From Aphis gossypii (taxonomy: Eukaryota; Arthropoda; Insecta; Hemiptera; Aphididae): 64,000 nucleotides of DNA. This document shows positions 48,301 through 62,351 of the stretch, piece by piece. Each line of letters starts with the position of its first letter. Position 1 is the stretch's first letter. Both the position numbers and the translations under genes were made by a program. The DNA is taken from NCBI RefSeq assembly GCF_020184175.1, contig NC_065531.1, positions 68,542,604 through 68,606,603 on the forward strand, given 5' to 3'. The notes under the pieces were generated by a model, which did no database searches, was not told where the DNA came from, and was given only the letters and a program-made list of their open reading frames with translations.

Positions 48301-51139
48301 GTTTGCATAAAAATATACGTAATCTAGTCCGGCACTGGTGCGGAGTTAAAGATTTTATGTAAATGTATATTGTGATTTGTGAGTTAACACCTATCACTAA
48401 TGAGTATATTAAAATAGAAGGTACCGCCTACTGTATTTGCAGTGTACACAACAGAATTACCCAATAAGTAATAACAATATGTATGTACGATGTACCAGAA
48501 TACCTAATTAGTATGTATGAGCACAAACTATTCTATATCTTGTTTAACTTCTTAATTTATTAATAAAATATATTATTGTGCAGTCTTCTGGTGGATGACC
48601 GTGATGTTATAGATATCGCACGGAGTATTACAATTTTATAATGATTGAACGCGGGTACAACATTTTCAAACTAACCTTGAAAAACTTGCATGTAAATCGC
48701 CAAAACTCTTTGGATATTAGTTTTAATTGTATTTCAGCTGAATTCAAGTCTTCTAGTTCTCTATAGACCCACTACTATATATTCGTCCGGCAACTCTTGG
48801 AGTACCTACGAGGGGTTATCTGTGACCTATATTAAAATTTAGTGACACAGTAATTTTTTTTTAAATTTGCGCCTTCAACGTGCCGAATCAAACCGATAAA
48901 ATCACTATGCGATAGCAGAGAACGAGGTAGTTTAAAGTTTCCATTTTAGACTTATTAAAGAAGTTTATGATGTTTTTGTTCCGTTAATTTCTTTCTAGAA
49001 TTAAAACTGGAGTCCCATAGCTTTCAGTTTCCAAAACCATTTACAGTTAAATGTGTAGAAATCGTAATTATTTGACTATAATGATACAATAATACAGTGT
49101 CGTATCGGTGAGTATGTTTCATATTTTTCAGATATTTCGAAGGTTAACCAAATTGATCATCCTCTTTTCTTAGAACGTTACGTAGTTAGTAAAATTATTA
49201 TTATATATACCTAATATTCACCGTGTAGGTAATAATTTGCCTCGTTCCGAATTTAAATATGAATAAATACAAAATTTTAACCAAATTCTAAGTTACTTAT
49301 TAGTACTAACATAAACATTATTAAGTGTATAAGTAACATAAGATTTAATTACCGATACAGTAATATAGAAAAATAATTTATGGTACCTATATAATCTCAA
49401 TCGCCATAACTTATTGACGAAAACTGTGAATTGCATATTGTATATAAGCTATCGTATAATAAAATATAAGTCTTTCATTTACAGTTTATGTTATTATAAG
49501 AACAAAATGAATATTGAATAATGATTGGCTACCTATACAAATTGTGTCGAAATCACTTTATTATCATGTAATAATGAAAATCGAGATATACCTATAACAT
49601 GTAAACACATTGTTGGATTTAATTTCAATTCATATTATGCTCGCGTTGAGAGTTAATTAAATTTGGTGCAGAAAAAATCGAGAACAACACGCGATCTCAA
49701 TGTTATAATAATAATATTAACGACGATTTTCTGCGGTCAAAGAGAAAAACAATTTACTAAATCCACACGCCGTGCAAGTAAATATCGCATAGGTATCTAC
49801 CTAATGCACTCACGTGTGTGGTATACCTCCGTATAACCAGCAGCTATACGTTTATGATGTACTAACGTAGGTACTAAAAAAAAAAATCATCTACAGGAGC
49901 ACGTAAAAATATATTTACTTTGAAAAGTGATGCGCGTATCGGTTCCACCGTAAAATCGATTATATTTTCGCTCGTCGGTCGTAGCTTTTATGTGTGGAAG
50001 GTCGGTAAATCACAGCTAATATTGCGACGTTGAACGGTAGCCACCAATTATTGGTGTGACGACAAGTTGTACTTATGTATAATAACTTATTATGATATTA
50101 TTGTCGTGTACCAGATCCTATACTATTATTATGTTACGAGGTTGTAGTTTTATATTAATTAGTTATTACCTATATATTTACATAATACCTATCTTATACA
50201 CATAGGTATACGCCTTACCCTATATACATGCAATATGCATATTATTATGCGGAGATCCGACTTTGTACGCGTCCGTTTTCTTTGACTCGTTGAAATCATT
50301 ACAATTATTCGAATTATATTCTTGAGTATTAAATTTGCTGTGTATTGTACGTTCGTATATAATGAGACAGAAACAACAGACAATACGCGAGGGTGTGGCT
50401 TTAGAGGACGTCGTACCCATGTGTGAAGTATATAGGAGGGATGCTTAATATTTATCGCTGTTGATAAAAATATTGGCACATAACTATTGTTATTTTTGAA
50501 ATTATTATATCACTATATATATGTCACTGCCCACTGCTCAAAACCTAACCCAATAGGCACTGAACAATCGGACGAAACAGATATATTAACTTCTACAGAC
50601 GCATCTTGTTCATATAGTAAACGAAATATTACGTCCAGTCTGTCAGAGAACAATGCATACTCCATTATAGCATAAGTGATTGGTTAGGTAATAAGTATTT
50701 CAATACCTAATCCTAGACTCATAACTAATACTAACTAATATACTAATAACTAAGGTAATTTTATTACTGGAAACAATTTTTTTTTTTTTTAATCAAAATG
50801 TAAAAACTTTTAATAGATAGATAAAAATCAAAAAAATATAATCACAACCTTGGCGAAGAAACAATATATTGTTTAGATTTTTGTATAGGTGAGTATCTAT
50901 AGTGTATTATAATTAATAATACATTGTATATTTATATACATCAATATTATCATCGTACTTACATGTTTACTGTACATAGAATATCGGCAACAAAAGTGCA
51001 GTGATGTTTATATGATTGTAACAACACTATACCTATTTTTACCCTTTTATTTTGAGTTTCCTGAAAAATTGTATTTTTGTCTCACGGACTATTGCATTCT
51101 CACCAACTATATATTTTTTGTGGTTATATACATTTACAG
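45301..51139. other. No supported gene
   Basis: AT-rich sequence with scattered (TTA)n tracts and no recognised exon. A degenerate foldback element remnant may lie at 47355-47497. An open frame ending near 50675 is protein-like only in its second half and has no supported splice partner. Confidence 0.5.
47355..47497. mobile_element. Possible degenerate foldback element
   Basis: The left end cagtagcgtagacaat and the reverse complement of the right end cggtggcgtatccaaa share 11 of 16 positions and enclose about 110 bp. Motifs of the type 'CAGTGGCGTA...TACGCCACTG' are typical of DNA transposon ends in insects. No target duplication was found. Confidence 0.3.
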
Positions 51140-51200
51140 GTACTTGAAAATAATCGATTACCTATAACGAAAACCCTGCAAGTATTGGCGAGCACGGGAT
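51140..51200 (+). CDS. Candidate exon of an unrecognised gene
   Basis: After the acceptor atttacag the frame reads VLENNRLPITKTLQVLASTG. A possible donor (ggat|gtaacg, GT at 51201) would leave phase 1. If unspliced, the frame continues with CNVIDVVIRRSTGRISVFDY to a TAA at 51266. The codons are more balanced than in the surroundings. I recognise no family, and the exon could be spurious. Confidence 0.25.
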
Positions 51201-51457
51201 GTAACGTGATTGATGTCGTTATAAGACGTTCAACCGGACGGATTTCTGTTTTTGATTACTACGACTAAAATAGTAAAATAAATAAAATTCTACATCGTAT
51301 TATATTGGTTCGGGAAATTTTAATTGGTCTGAATCGAGAATTGCATATCGCACGAACGCGCCTTATTGTGTAATATTTCTGAATCGAAATCTTTTAGTTA
51401 TTCCGAATTCGTCGAAAATCGTCTCCAAATCGTCCGACATAATTTTTATTTCTCCAG

Positions 51458-51558
51458 TAGCCTTGGAGTTGCGAATGGAGGACAACGTGCCACGAGTGGA
51501 CGTGCACGACATGGTTTATCACGAACCTGACGATTCTGACAGATTTGTCGAATGGTGA
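51458..51558 (+). CDS. Candidate terminal exon of an unrecognised gene
   Basis: A T-rich tract ending tctccag precedes a frame ALELRMEDNVPRVDVHDM continuing VYHEPDDSDRFVEW and TGA. It is acidic and balanced in amino acids, and GC-richer than the flanks. It requires an incoming phase-1 intron, which the candidate donor at 51201 provides (intron about 257 nt). The AG at 51459-51460 would also work. No start exon or known domain was found. Confidence 0.3.
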
Positions 51559-54500
51559 TAACGAATGAGCCATGACTTACATTGATTTTTTTTTTTTTTT
51601 ACTCTACTTTTTTAATTTTTTGGCGACAATTTTTATATTTTCATAAGGATTATAATATAAATTATAGATATAGAAACTGAGTGTTGGTCATTGGACATGT
51701 ATAATTTCGGCTCGGGGTACTGGAAAGTACAGGTGTTAGGAATGTGTTGTGTTACGAAATTAAATCTAAATGCATTGATAAATCATTGCATTAGAATAAT
51801 AATCCTGGTTAGAACTTTATAGTATTCTGAACTGAACTGCATTTGTTTACAACTACACGCTTGCTGAAGTTTATTCTAACATGTTCTACTTCAACAGTTT
51901 TTTTCTTAGAAAAAAACCTTTTTTAAATAAGTACCGTCTAAATTAGATTTTAGATCTTTAGAACTGTTACATAAAACTTTAAGAGCATACTTCTACCAAA
52001 AAACAAAAAAAAAACTGTTTACAGAAAAGAGTACTAAAAAAACAACGTAATAAAATATTATTCTAAAATGGTATAAAATAAACCAACACGCATTCTTATG
52101 GTTCCGTTTTAAGAACCTAGATACTAATAAAATTATAATAAATATAGAACGAGTGTCTATTTAAAATAAATAAATCATAATGATTATACATTTCAATAAG
52201 GCCTTGTAATTGGAATATTTTAAAAATAAGTACACAAAATATGTACTATATACCTAACGGTACTAATTTTATTATGAAGGATGTTTAAATTAGAGAGTAC
52301 AAGTAAAATAATGTAAACTATTGAAAGGAACACTTATCCGGCGTTCGTGCTTTTGTTAATAAATGCAATTTGTAGATTATATAATTTATACTAAACTATG
52401 TACATATTTGTATCATATAATATTGTAATTATACATGTTATTACGATTTAAGTTAGGTAGATATACACCTTTATTATTATGTAACATAATGTGTGTTTAG
52501 AAAAGAGAAAAATTAAAAGCTTCGTGGAATTCAACTAAATGTGGCCGGATTTCTTACTTAACCCGATTACGAAGTTATGTGTAAGCAAATTACTAAAAAA
52601 AAAATAAATGTATTGGGGTATGTATTAAATATTTTTTTTAAATTTATAATCGTATATAATATTATGATATAACAGGCAATTAAAACCAGACATATTAATT
52701 TCGTCATGCCACTGTCATACAGATTCGCGCTTTTAACGTTTATAATAATAATAATATATATATATGTTATATTATTATATAGAAAAAGGTGAAAATACTA
52801 ATTCGAAACATTATTTTGTAAGTAATTAAGGCAAATAATTCGTTTATCCACAGATGTTTCTCGTACATAAATAAAATAATTAATGCTATGCTAATTTCGA
52901 GCCATGATATTATTTGCATTACAACATTTAATATTATTAATAATATAGGGGCAACTGACGTTAGAAATATAATTTGGTTATTTAGAATACTATAGAGATA
53001 GGCTGCCGCTATAATCACACATTCGCGTGTGTCCTTGGCTAGACAAAAACTGGAGCACAGTATTTCGGCATAGCCGAAAGCGACGTTAAACACTCGAATA
53101 TGGATTTTAAAACCACCAGTTTTTTTTTTTTTTAAACCCGATATAATACGTGGTTTTTATTTGTCGCTGCGATTTTTTCGCCGTTGTTATCACGGCACTA
53201 TATTATATGTTGTACATTATATAAACGGTTATTTTTTTCCTTAAGTTTATTTCTCGTAAACTTGTCGTACTATATGTAATATACGCGTTAAGCGAAATCT
53301 TTGGATGTGTGTGTGTGTGTGACTATGAGTGAGAGAGAAAAATACAGAAAGATGGACCGAGAGGGAGGAACTTAAGTTGTAGAATTCCTTTTCGTAAACT
53401 TCAGATGTCGGTCTAATAGCACCCTTGAGTCCAAAAGTGGTCTTTTAATGGGGGTCAAACACTGGCAAAAGTTTTATTCTTTAAACGTGTACAAAAAAAA
53501 AGAGAAAATTATCACACGCAGTCCAAACTAGTGAATTTTGCACGTACCTATCACATGTATGTTTATTGTTTATATTCTGTAATATTTTTACGATTTGTAT
53601 AAGTGTACGACATAGTATGATATGATTATTAATATCGTAATATATACATCGTCAAACGTTAACAAAACTAAAAAGGATTTATAAATATATTTTTTTTAAC
53701 TTTCCGAATTCTTCGAAAAGTTCTACCAAGACGATATTGAATAATAGATAGACGAACTTTTAATACACCGACCTAATTTAATAATACATCAAAGCTTCTG
53801 ATTATTTTTATTTAAATATTTAAACTAAACATTTAGCTTATATATACTTAACTGTGAAAGTAGAAGTATAGATGAAGTATATGGGTATAACATGTTTAAA
53901 GCGGAATTAACTATTAACAGTATTATAACTGCTGCAATATTGTAAAATATGTAGATACAAAGTTCAAGGATAGAATTCAAGGCAATCAAGTATCCAAAGT
54001 ACATTTGTGAAATATCTTTGGTCTTATTACATAGCTATAAGTATATAAATACATAGTTATATGATACAAACGTATATATATATACTGAATTTATGTTACT
54101 ATAGAACAAATTCGAGTTTAATAGTAGTATCTTAGAAACTGGTAATAAATACTTATATAATTATTAAGAAGACGTGTACCATATGCTATGCACATATGAT
54201 ATTTGATATGAATTGAATGCTAAGTAAATAAAGTAAATATATTTTCAACAATTCGCTAGGTATTAAATATACAACATATTTGATTGAAGTCAAGCAAACA
54301 CGAGCACATATAAGTCATTTGTAAACTTGGAAAACAAAGAAAACATTAAATATAAATTTTTATTAATAGATTTATCCCCAAAAAGACTAAAAGATGAGAA
54401 ATTGAGTGTATACTGTATACACAATAATTGTATCTGAGTATATAGGTAGTATGTATTATTATATGCATGTAAATTATACCTGTAACATTATTGTTAAAGT

Positions 54501-57500
54501 CAAAATTATTTTGGTTTGTATTTGTCGATTAATTTGATTTGATTATGCGATTTTAAGATATTTATATGAGAAATACTATTAAAACAATTTTATCTTATGT
54601 AGACATTTTGGTGTTTTTCAAACTTTTTTTATGTTAAAGTATTTTATTTTTTATTAACTCAGCTTATGATTAAACTGAAAAGTAGCTTATATACTTTATT
54701 GTTATAAAATAATAGCACTTTACAGTTCTTTCGAAAGAAAAATTAAATGTCCATAATGTAAAATTATAGATTAGGTAGATATAATAGAAATGCGTCTATA
54801 TATGATGATCTACGCAGGGAGAAAGTTATGTTCTTACGCGAGGAAAATATAAAACAAATTAGAAAACTATTGAGTAATAATTTAACTAATTGTTTAGTCA
54901 AGTTTTGAATTAAATAATTTGTTAACTACAGCGGACGCATAATGAATAAGTAAAGTTTTGTTGTTCAAAAAACATAAAGTTCAACTAGTTAAAGTTAACA
55001 TTTTGTATAAACTTTAACTTGGACCTTATTTGGTTGCAGACAACGATTAAAGGGAGAAACAATGTGAATATAGCAGTCATTATAAACATTTTAAGTGTTG
55101 AATATTAAACTAGAATTTATAAACCCGCTTAACAGACGTGTTGCACGTTTTTCGTGATATAGATTTTGTTTGTTTTTTTTTAATGCTACTATGCGGTTTA
55201 TCTGTATGAAAAATTGAAATATAATAATTATTAATATTTTACACACATATATGTATTACGTCACTATATGATCACACGATCATTATTTTGTCGTTGCTCG
55301 TTTTAAGCGTTTCTACTCAAATCTAACAGAGAAACGAAGTCTAGAGAGTTTCATATAGCGTTTGTGATGAAATGAAAATACGTTTGAGGCTTACTTAACG
55401 GTAGTTCGAAAAATGGTGATTTATAAACACACTGTCAAGACGTATATAATACCTTTAAAACTAGAGTATATAGGTAAGTGCAAACATTTTTAGTGATTAA
55501 ATTTAAAATGCATTACGGTTCGGTTAATTTATTTTAATGAGGTCGGGCCTATGCAAACGTCTTAAAGTGCACAACTATATTGATTATAGTATTATACGAT
55601 GCGTGTATATATAGGTATTTATAATTCTCAGGTGTTATCGAGATCTGAAGTCATCGAATTTGCAAGTTTCGATCTAAATCTCAATTTTTTTCTATTGTTA
55701 CGTAACTTAACCTGCGGATTTGTTTCCGCAATAATCGTTTCTGTTATTGTATATACGCTTTTGGTATTTTGTTCTACTTTTAGATAGATATCACTCGAGA
55801 TAACATACATGGTATACCTACATCACTTTTAAAAGGTCGATAGAAAACAAATTAAGAAGTTCTAAATCTTTCAAATCAGACTTTGTTTATTTTGTACGAT
55901 ACTCGTCATCGGATATAACAATATTGCATGTTATTATCACGGATTGATAATAAGAGATCGCATCGTGTCGCACGTGTTCTCGCGCAGTCGGCGTAATATT
56001 ATAGAAATTCGGTAAACAAAGAACAACTAGAATAGGTATACGTAGTGCACGCGTGTTTCTAGTGTATATTATATAATAATATTGTCTTTATTTTTTCTGC
56101 CATCTCGTGTTTGCTTGTTTCCACCACTCTTATATTTTTGTCGCAGTAGTGTCGCGCGCATATTTACATCTGTTTCGGAAGAACTATAGGAATAGCAATG
56201 TGTACCGACCATTATAAAACTTTCTCTTCAAACGAACGATCGAAATATAAAAATATAATATTCCATCATGTACAATATACGAGCGCAGTAAAATGTACAT
56301 TTCCTTTGTGTTCCCGTAATCTTTTCCTCCGTTTACATTTCGTATATTATACACGGTACACGTGCGTGTAAAGCGTATAGACAGTGTTCGCATCTCGTGT
56401 CTTACACACTCGATTGATCGTGTTCCAAATATAATACTTATGTATATTGTAATGGGGGGAAAAAAAGTTAGGAAGATAAAAATGTGACGTCGCTATAATA
56501 TTGTACGCTCGCGGCTCGCTTGTACACGTTATATAATAAAATATCAATATGATGGTATGTCGATCAAAGCGCAACAGAACTTCTGTCAAATAAGTAATGT
56601 AAACACGAATTTACGGGGTAGGCGTATATCTTTCATCAAGGGACTTTTTATTTTTATTTTTTTTCGGTCTTTCCGCGGAAGACTTTGTTGAAGCTTCTAC
56701 CGTCGATAATTTTCTCGTATTATACTGATATGTATGCAATATATTATGTGTCTGAGGGTTTTTATTTCAATATAATAATAATAATATTGTTACTCTAGAC
56801 GTTGGACGGGCACTCTCCGACGGTGAGCCATATAATAGCAGTAATAATATTCGACGAACACTCCGTTGTTATACCTAGGCAAAGGCTGACAGATAGACAA
56901 ACAGACAGGTATACAAGACAGACAGGCAGACATCCGTAAATATTTCATTATTATACATACAGAAATGATTATTTAGGAAATAATCTATTTAATGCTGTTT
57001 GTTTTGCAGCAGTTATTGTTGAACCAAACAATGCGGGGTGGTTTCAAAGATGATTAAACGCCTTACCACTTGCAGGTCGGCAGTATTGTAAAAAAATTCA
57101 TTTAACGCGTCAATCATCGTCATCAAACACCGCCACAATATCGTGTAAACGCGAGCTTTTGCATAACACTAGTTTCCCTCCGTGTAAATAACAAAACTCT
57201 TTTTTATTGCGTGTAAGAATATTATGGCTTTTTTCATTTTTTTTTTTTATAGTTATTCCATAAATTCGTATAAATTAACAATTAGGTACGTACATTAGGT
57301 TGATATTTGTTTTTTATTTTTTCTATATTAACCTTACCCGTTTTTTTTTATGTTTTCTTCGTCCATATGGGATCTGTGCACTAACAGATTAAAATTCGTT
57401 TAACTGACCCGTGTCATGTGTGTTCTACAAAATTTTACAATCTATAACTATCTGAAGAATATTCTATCAGATTTAAACAGTCTAACGTTAGAAGCTAATA

Positions 57501-58650
57501 AAAAAAATATAATATATAATAATGGCAATAATAATTGTTAAATATTCTTATAAATTTATTTAAAACGATTACATATTATACTTAAAAATTTATGTTTTGA
57601 GCTTTCGTTTGGCTGTAAAAATAATTTCTCTGTTTTTCTATCCAATGACATGATAAGAGAGTACTAAGCTCGCTTCACCAAACTTGGACGTATTTTGTAA
57701 ACGTTTTAGGAAGCGTTGGCGGTAGATATTAGCTAAAGTAATTAGGTAAAATTAATTAGTTTTATAAAAATAAGTAAATTTGAGCACATATCACAAAACA
57801 AAATATCATAATGTAATAGGTACCTATGATGAATTTAAATACAGTATATCAAAAGTTTAGATAATTTTTTGAAACACCTACACAGGTATTATAAATGTTT
57901 ATAACATTTGTTTGGTTTCGGAATTTCGATTAATATAGATAAAAATAAAAAATGGCTTTAACACGAACTGCATAATTTAGTGTTAAATAACAGTATGAAA
58001 TATTAATGTAATCTTTTTTATATGACAAATAATGCTTAAAACGACCTCTTTAAAATTCGTATCACGAACACTGTTTCAACGTTTGAGACATATAGTCGAT
58101 ATCTGCAGACTATAGACTATAGACTGTATATAGATATACAAACTCCGAAAATGTAAACTCCGTTCTAGTACAATTTTATACTGTAATAATTAAATAAAAC
58201 GTTTATTTACAATTATCATCGTTTCTCACACGTGATTTAAGTGCTGATCATTATACATTAGTAAGTTATACGCGAGATTTTAGATAAGTATATATTTTTC
58301 ATTTCGTTGATTCACGCAATATCTTCTTTCGCGTTTTTATTAATTCGCGTGTCGTAATAAGCCCGTAGGAAATATTAGCACACCGGATCGATGTGCTAAG
58401 TTTTTATCACATCGTTTTATAGTTTTTTACGTCAATTTTTTACTGATATACACAATATTATACTCATTTTTCGTGCGATTTAAATAGTCATACAGATAGG
58501 TATATAGGCGTGTAAACTATTTTTGAATATAAAATAAAATTATTATATAATCACCCGAAAATACGTGATCTGACGAAGCTCCACTTCGTGTGCACATAAT
58601 ATTATTATATAATTTTATCCTCTATAAAATCGATATAACGACAATAAAAC

Positions 58651-58723
58651 CAGTAGCAAAACCAGAATTTACAAAATGGGCCCGGAGGATACCCAAAATC
58701 CCCCCCTTCCGGTTATTTTACTG
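58651..58723. mobile_element. Short foldback (MITE-like) remnant
   Basis: cagtagcaaaaccag at the left end and the reverse complement of the right end (cagtaaaataaccgg) share 11 of 15 positions. A run of seven Cs lies inside. This resembles the paired ends of a much-shortened DNA transposon with CAGTGGCGTAACC-type termini. Confidence 0.35.
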
Positions 58724-59411
58724 ATTATGACTAATGGTCATCAGTAGTTTTATGATATATATATGATATATTTTAATATATTATAGATTTATTTTTATTG
58801 CAGTATTATTCTGATAATCAAATTATTGTATTCGATCGTTTTACTTAAAATCGATAAAGTTTAATAAACGGTTTAGCGGTCACGAAATGTAATGTAGTCT
58901 TGGTATACAAAAATTAATAACTATTGTAACCTGCAGGGTTTTTATTTCAAAACATAATTCATACAGATATGAATGTTAGCCAATCGTTGTTATAATATTA
59001 TACAAAAACTAGTATGCGACTAAATCATTGTTGATATAACATAATATAATTTTGAGTATTTCCTAATCAATAACGACTACCTACGGTGTCACTTATTAAA
59101 TAAGTGTACCTACAGAACGATTTCCTAAGTTTCGATCGTTCAAATTTTAACATTCCAATCGACCGCGTGTATTATATTATTCTGATTAAAAACGCCTCTC
59201 CAAAATGGGGAACGGTTTTGACTAATAAATTATATATATTATCCATTTCTTCAACAAATCAAAAATACTGTGGAGACACTAGGTAGAATGAATTCACTCA
59301 AAATGCAATATTAGCTATTAACTCATCATTTCGAAAACTTTTAACTGAAATCAAAATGTTCTTTTGTAAAAAAAATTGAAGACACAATGATGTGAACTAA
59401 ATATTTCATAT

Positions 59412-59420
59412 TGACCTTGA
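59412..59420 (-). promoter_or_regulatory. Perfect NR5A (FTZ-F1) monomer site TCAAGGTCA
   Basis: Consensus match on the minus strand, about 18 kb past the ftz-f1 stop and about 0.7 kb past the end of the minus-strand gene. Confidence 0.25.
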
Positions 59421-60094
59421 ATCAATTAATAGATCTTTATCATTGTATTGATAAGATTGGTGACCGCAATATCAACTTTTGAGTTTTATACTCCAATCTA
59501 AATTTCTAATTTTAGTATATACGAGAAGCTTCATTTTACTAGTCTAAAAATTTGTAAATTCCAATCGTGTACTTGAAACACCTATTTATAAATCGACTCT
59601 AATAACATATTCTGCTTGATATTATGAAACTAATATTAAGACAGATTATATTGTTAAAAGATAAAAAGCTTACAATGCGTGTTCAATATGCAGCGAGGAT
59701 GAAAATAATCAGACACCTTAAATGAAATTTTGAAATACTGCAAACGCGTCTTTTTTCAACAGGTTAGGTTATCAGTCTATATTATATAAATTACAATTCA
59801 TATACGAGTGTACACGCTATAAAATAATTTCGATAGTATACAACATTAATTAATATCATTATGAAAAGTATCATTATAATTAGTAGTTATATATAATATT
59901 ATATACAAAGTATGTTAAGTATATAAATTATAAAATGCACATTAAAAATACAATTGAAAAAAAAATGTAGGTACCCGCCAAAAAACGTTCTTAATATTAT
60001 TATACGTTATTAATACAATTAATACGAGTTGGCACCCATAACTATTTTCCGGCTAAATATCGACGAGTACGCTACAATTGAAACGCAGTATATA

Positions 60095-60500
60095 CTACAG
60101 ACACCCGTTGCCCCAGCACCCACACCAAGGCACTTTTTCCGTATTCTCGCGGCCAGTGATGCTCAACTTTCGCCGGCAAATCGTACTCGTGTCGCTGTCC
60201 GCGTCCTCGCCCCCGTCCATCCTGGACAAGGACCCGCCGCGGTGCTTGATTATCGTGTCCCGCCGGAAACCCATCAGAGACGTTCTCCGCCGGCCCCTGA
60301 GTGGCGATTCGGACGGGACCGTCGCAGCCGACGGTGGACCGCCGTCACGATCGTTTGTCGGCACAGCTTTCGATTTCTTCGGGGACCCGGCCGACTTGAA
60401 CGAGTTGGATGACGACGACGTCACAGCCGCCGTTGCAGTCTTGGGTTCCGCTGCCGGTTGACTGGCAATGGCTGCGGTTTTCGGATCCGACAACGGGAAT
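60095..60500 (-). CDS. C-terminal exon of an unidentified minus-strand gene
   Basis: GC-rich coding sequence begins after the minus-strand acceptor tttttatatag (AG at 60502-60501). One base completes a split codon, then FPLSDPKTAAIASQPA and so on to a TAG at 60097-60095 (134 residues). It is rich in Ser, Ala, Arg and Lys and looks disordered. It contains basophilic kinase-like sites (RGRRRTSL, CRRKLS) and an acidic patch (DGGEDADSDTS), and ends VPWCGCWGNGCL. Three cysteines in the last nine residues could be palmitoylated or bind metal, but it is not a CAAX box. I do not recognise the family. Confidence 0.7.
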
Positions 60501-62351
60501 CTATATAAAAAAATATAAATAAACTACGGTTACGCACTATCGAGTGTGATCACTCTAATTTTATTCCTTATGTTAACAATGAATTCATTTGATTTTTGAT
60601 TTTGGGATTTTTTTAAATTTAAATCGTGCATAATATTTCCAAATATATTCTAAAAATAATTATTTTTTCACCATTTATGGAGTATTATGTATTTATGTGT
60701 TGATAAAAACTTTTTTTAATGAGAACTAACCTTTTTATTTACTGAAAACTGCGAAGTGGACGATTTTTAAAACGTATATGTATGTAAATAAAAAATTTAA
60801 GGCGTATGTTCAGTCATTAAAATGAATAATACACTAAGGGTAATAATGTTGAAAATAATATAGTTTTACAAAACTATAAAATATATGTAATATTAATTAA
60901 TCTAGCGTTTATTATATTTGGAAAATTTTAGCAAAATATAAAATGTTGATAGATAAGTATAATTTTTTTTAAATTCCTGCCAGTTAATTCAATACTTTCA
61001 GAGATAAGCTGATACTAACAATATTAACTATAACAACTTAGGTATTATTATTTTATATTATAATATTATAGGATTTTATCGTATCGTATTATTAAAGAAT
61101 TATTTTGTGGAGGAATGGTCTAACTTCATAAAAAAATGTCGTCTATATATTATATAAATATACCTAACATATAGTTTTATAAGTACTGACTTAACAATAA
61201 TTTTGGCTTCTTGTTTTGTATTAGGTATAAATCGTATGTGGTGTATAGAGTAATTTGGATAATGTATTTAATTAATAATTACTATCAGTATTTTAGTATA
61301 GTAGTGAATATTGAATTTCACAAGTGCTAGAGAAAACGGGTAGGCATCTAAATGGATATATTGTCTGTAGATTTGGAATTTAATTAATAAGACTTAGTAG
61401 AAATTGTAATTTAATAACACCGTAGTTATCGTTCGTACGGCGTTAGATGCTATTATACGTATAAAAATTTAATGAAATGTATGGTCCATTACATTATCTT
61501 AATTGGATCTTATATTTATGTATATTACATTACTTTAAAAGTATAATGTGTTTATATTCGATAAAAGAAGCATCCATTATATCAATATGTAAATTTAACA
61601 TAACGCTTAATTTAGAAAACATTTTTTCTTTTATATAATTTTAAGTGGTTTTAAAGCAACATATTTCAAAAAGAAAATTATTTTTTTCTATTTGTTATTG
61701 TTATTATTTTTAAGTTTTTAATCTTTAATAAGTACATATAATTCTTAGTTTCTTATTCTGAAACATAATATGATTTAGAGTGTTTTAATCTATAAAAATA
61801 AAATTTCAGAAAAGTAGTTTTTTAATTATAACTTATAAAAATTTAATGAGCCGAGTAGCGAAACAGTATTTAATTTTACGAGGTACCTACTCCACTACCA
61901 CAGCATTCCGCTCACATAAACTTTAAATACTTAAAAAAATATAAATCATAATAGCTAGTAGCTACTCGTCCAAAAATTAATTTTTATGTATCGTATTACT
62001 CTAAAAATATTCTACTTTGAAAAAAAGAAATCAAAAATCGATAATGTTTTTACAATTATATGGCGAAAAATAAAAAAAAGGACTATGGCGTATTGTAAAG
62101 TGTTAGATTTTTTGGATTTTTCATTTAGTCATATTTTTTTATCCTTTCTCTCTCTTATTTCCTAAAATTATTATCTGTATTATGTTATGCCTTAAATTTT
62201 CCAAAACGTAAAACAATAATAGCTTTTGAATTAACGGATGATCGCTATTAAAAAAAAAAAAAAATAACCGCCCTATCTATAGACGCATATAGAATAATAT
62301 CATGACTCGCGGTAATATATTGTTATTATATTATATATTATTATATTGTAC
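60501..62351 (-). other. Intron between the two minus-strand exons
   Basis: Very AT-rich, about 1.85 kb. The donor (TTCAA|gtacaa on the minus strand) is non-ideal, but it is the phase-2-compatible GT exactly where GC-rich coding sequence turns AT-rich. The acceptor tttatatag is good. The exon-exon join reads NGF-K-FPLSDP. Confidence 0.55.

Larger units (their letters stand above)
51559..60094. other. Intergenic stretch, no supported gene
   Basis: AT-rich. A minus-strand hydrophobic frame at 52767-53093 has no ATG at its start and is unassigned. A short foldback repeat lies at 58651-58723. The perfect NR5A site at 59412-59420 is the only regulatory-type match noted. Confidence 0.5.

Noticed and set aside
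50487..50675. Open frame ending SLSENNAYSIIA, possible exon before 51140
   Set aside because: The acceptor is plausible but there is no phase-compatible donor to join the later candidate exons, so it is not counted as a feature.
60029..60461. Plus-strand frames over the 60.1-60.5 kb GC-rich block
   Set aside because: The minus strand has the better acceptor, a natural stop and phase agreement with 62352-62736. The plus-strand frames are shadows.
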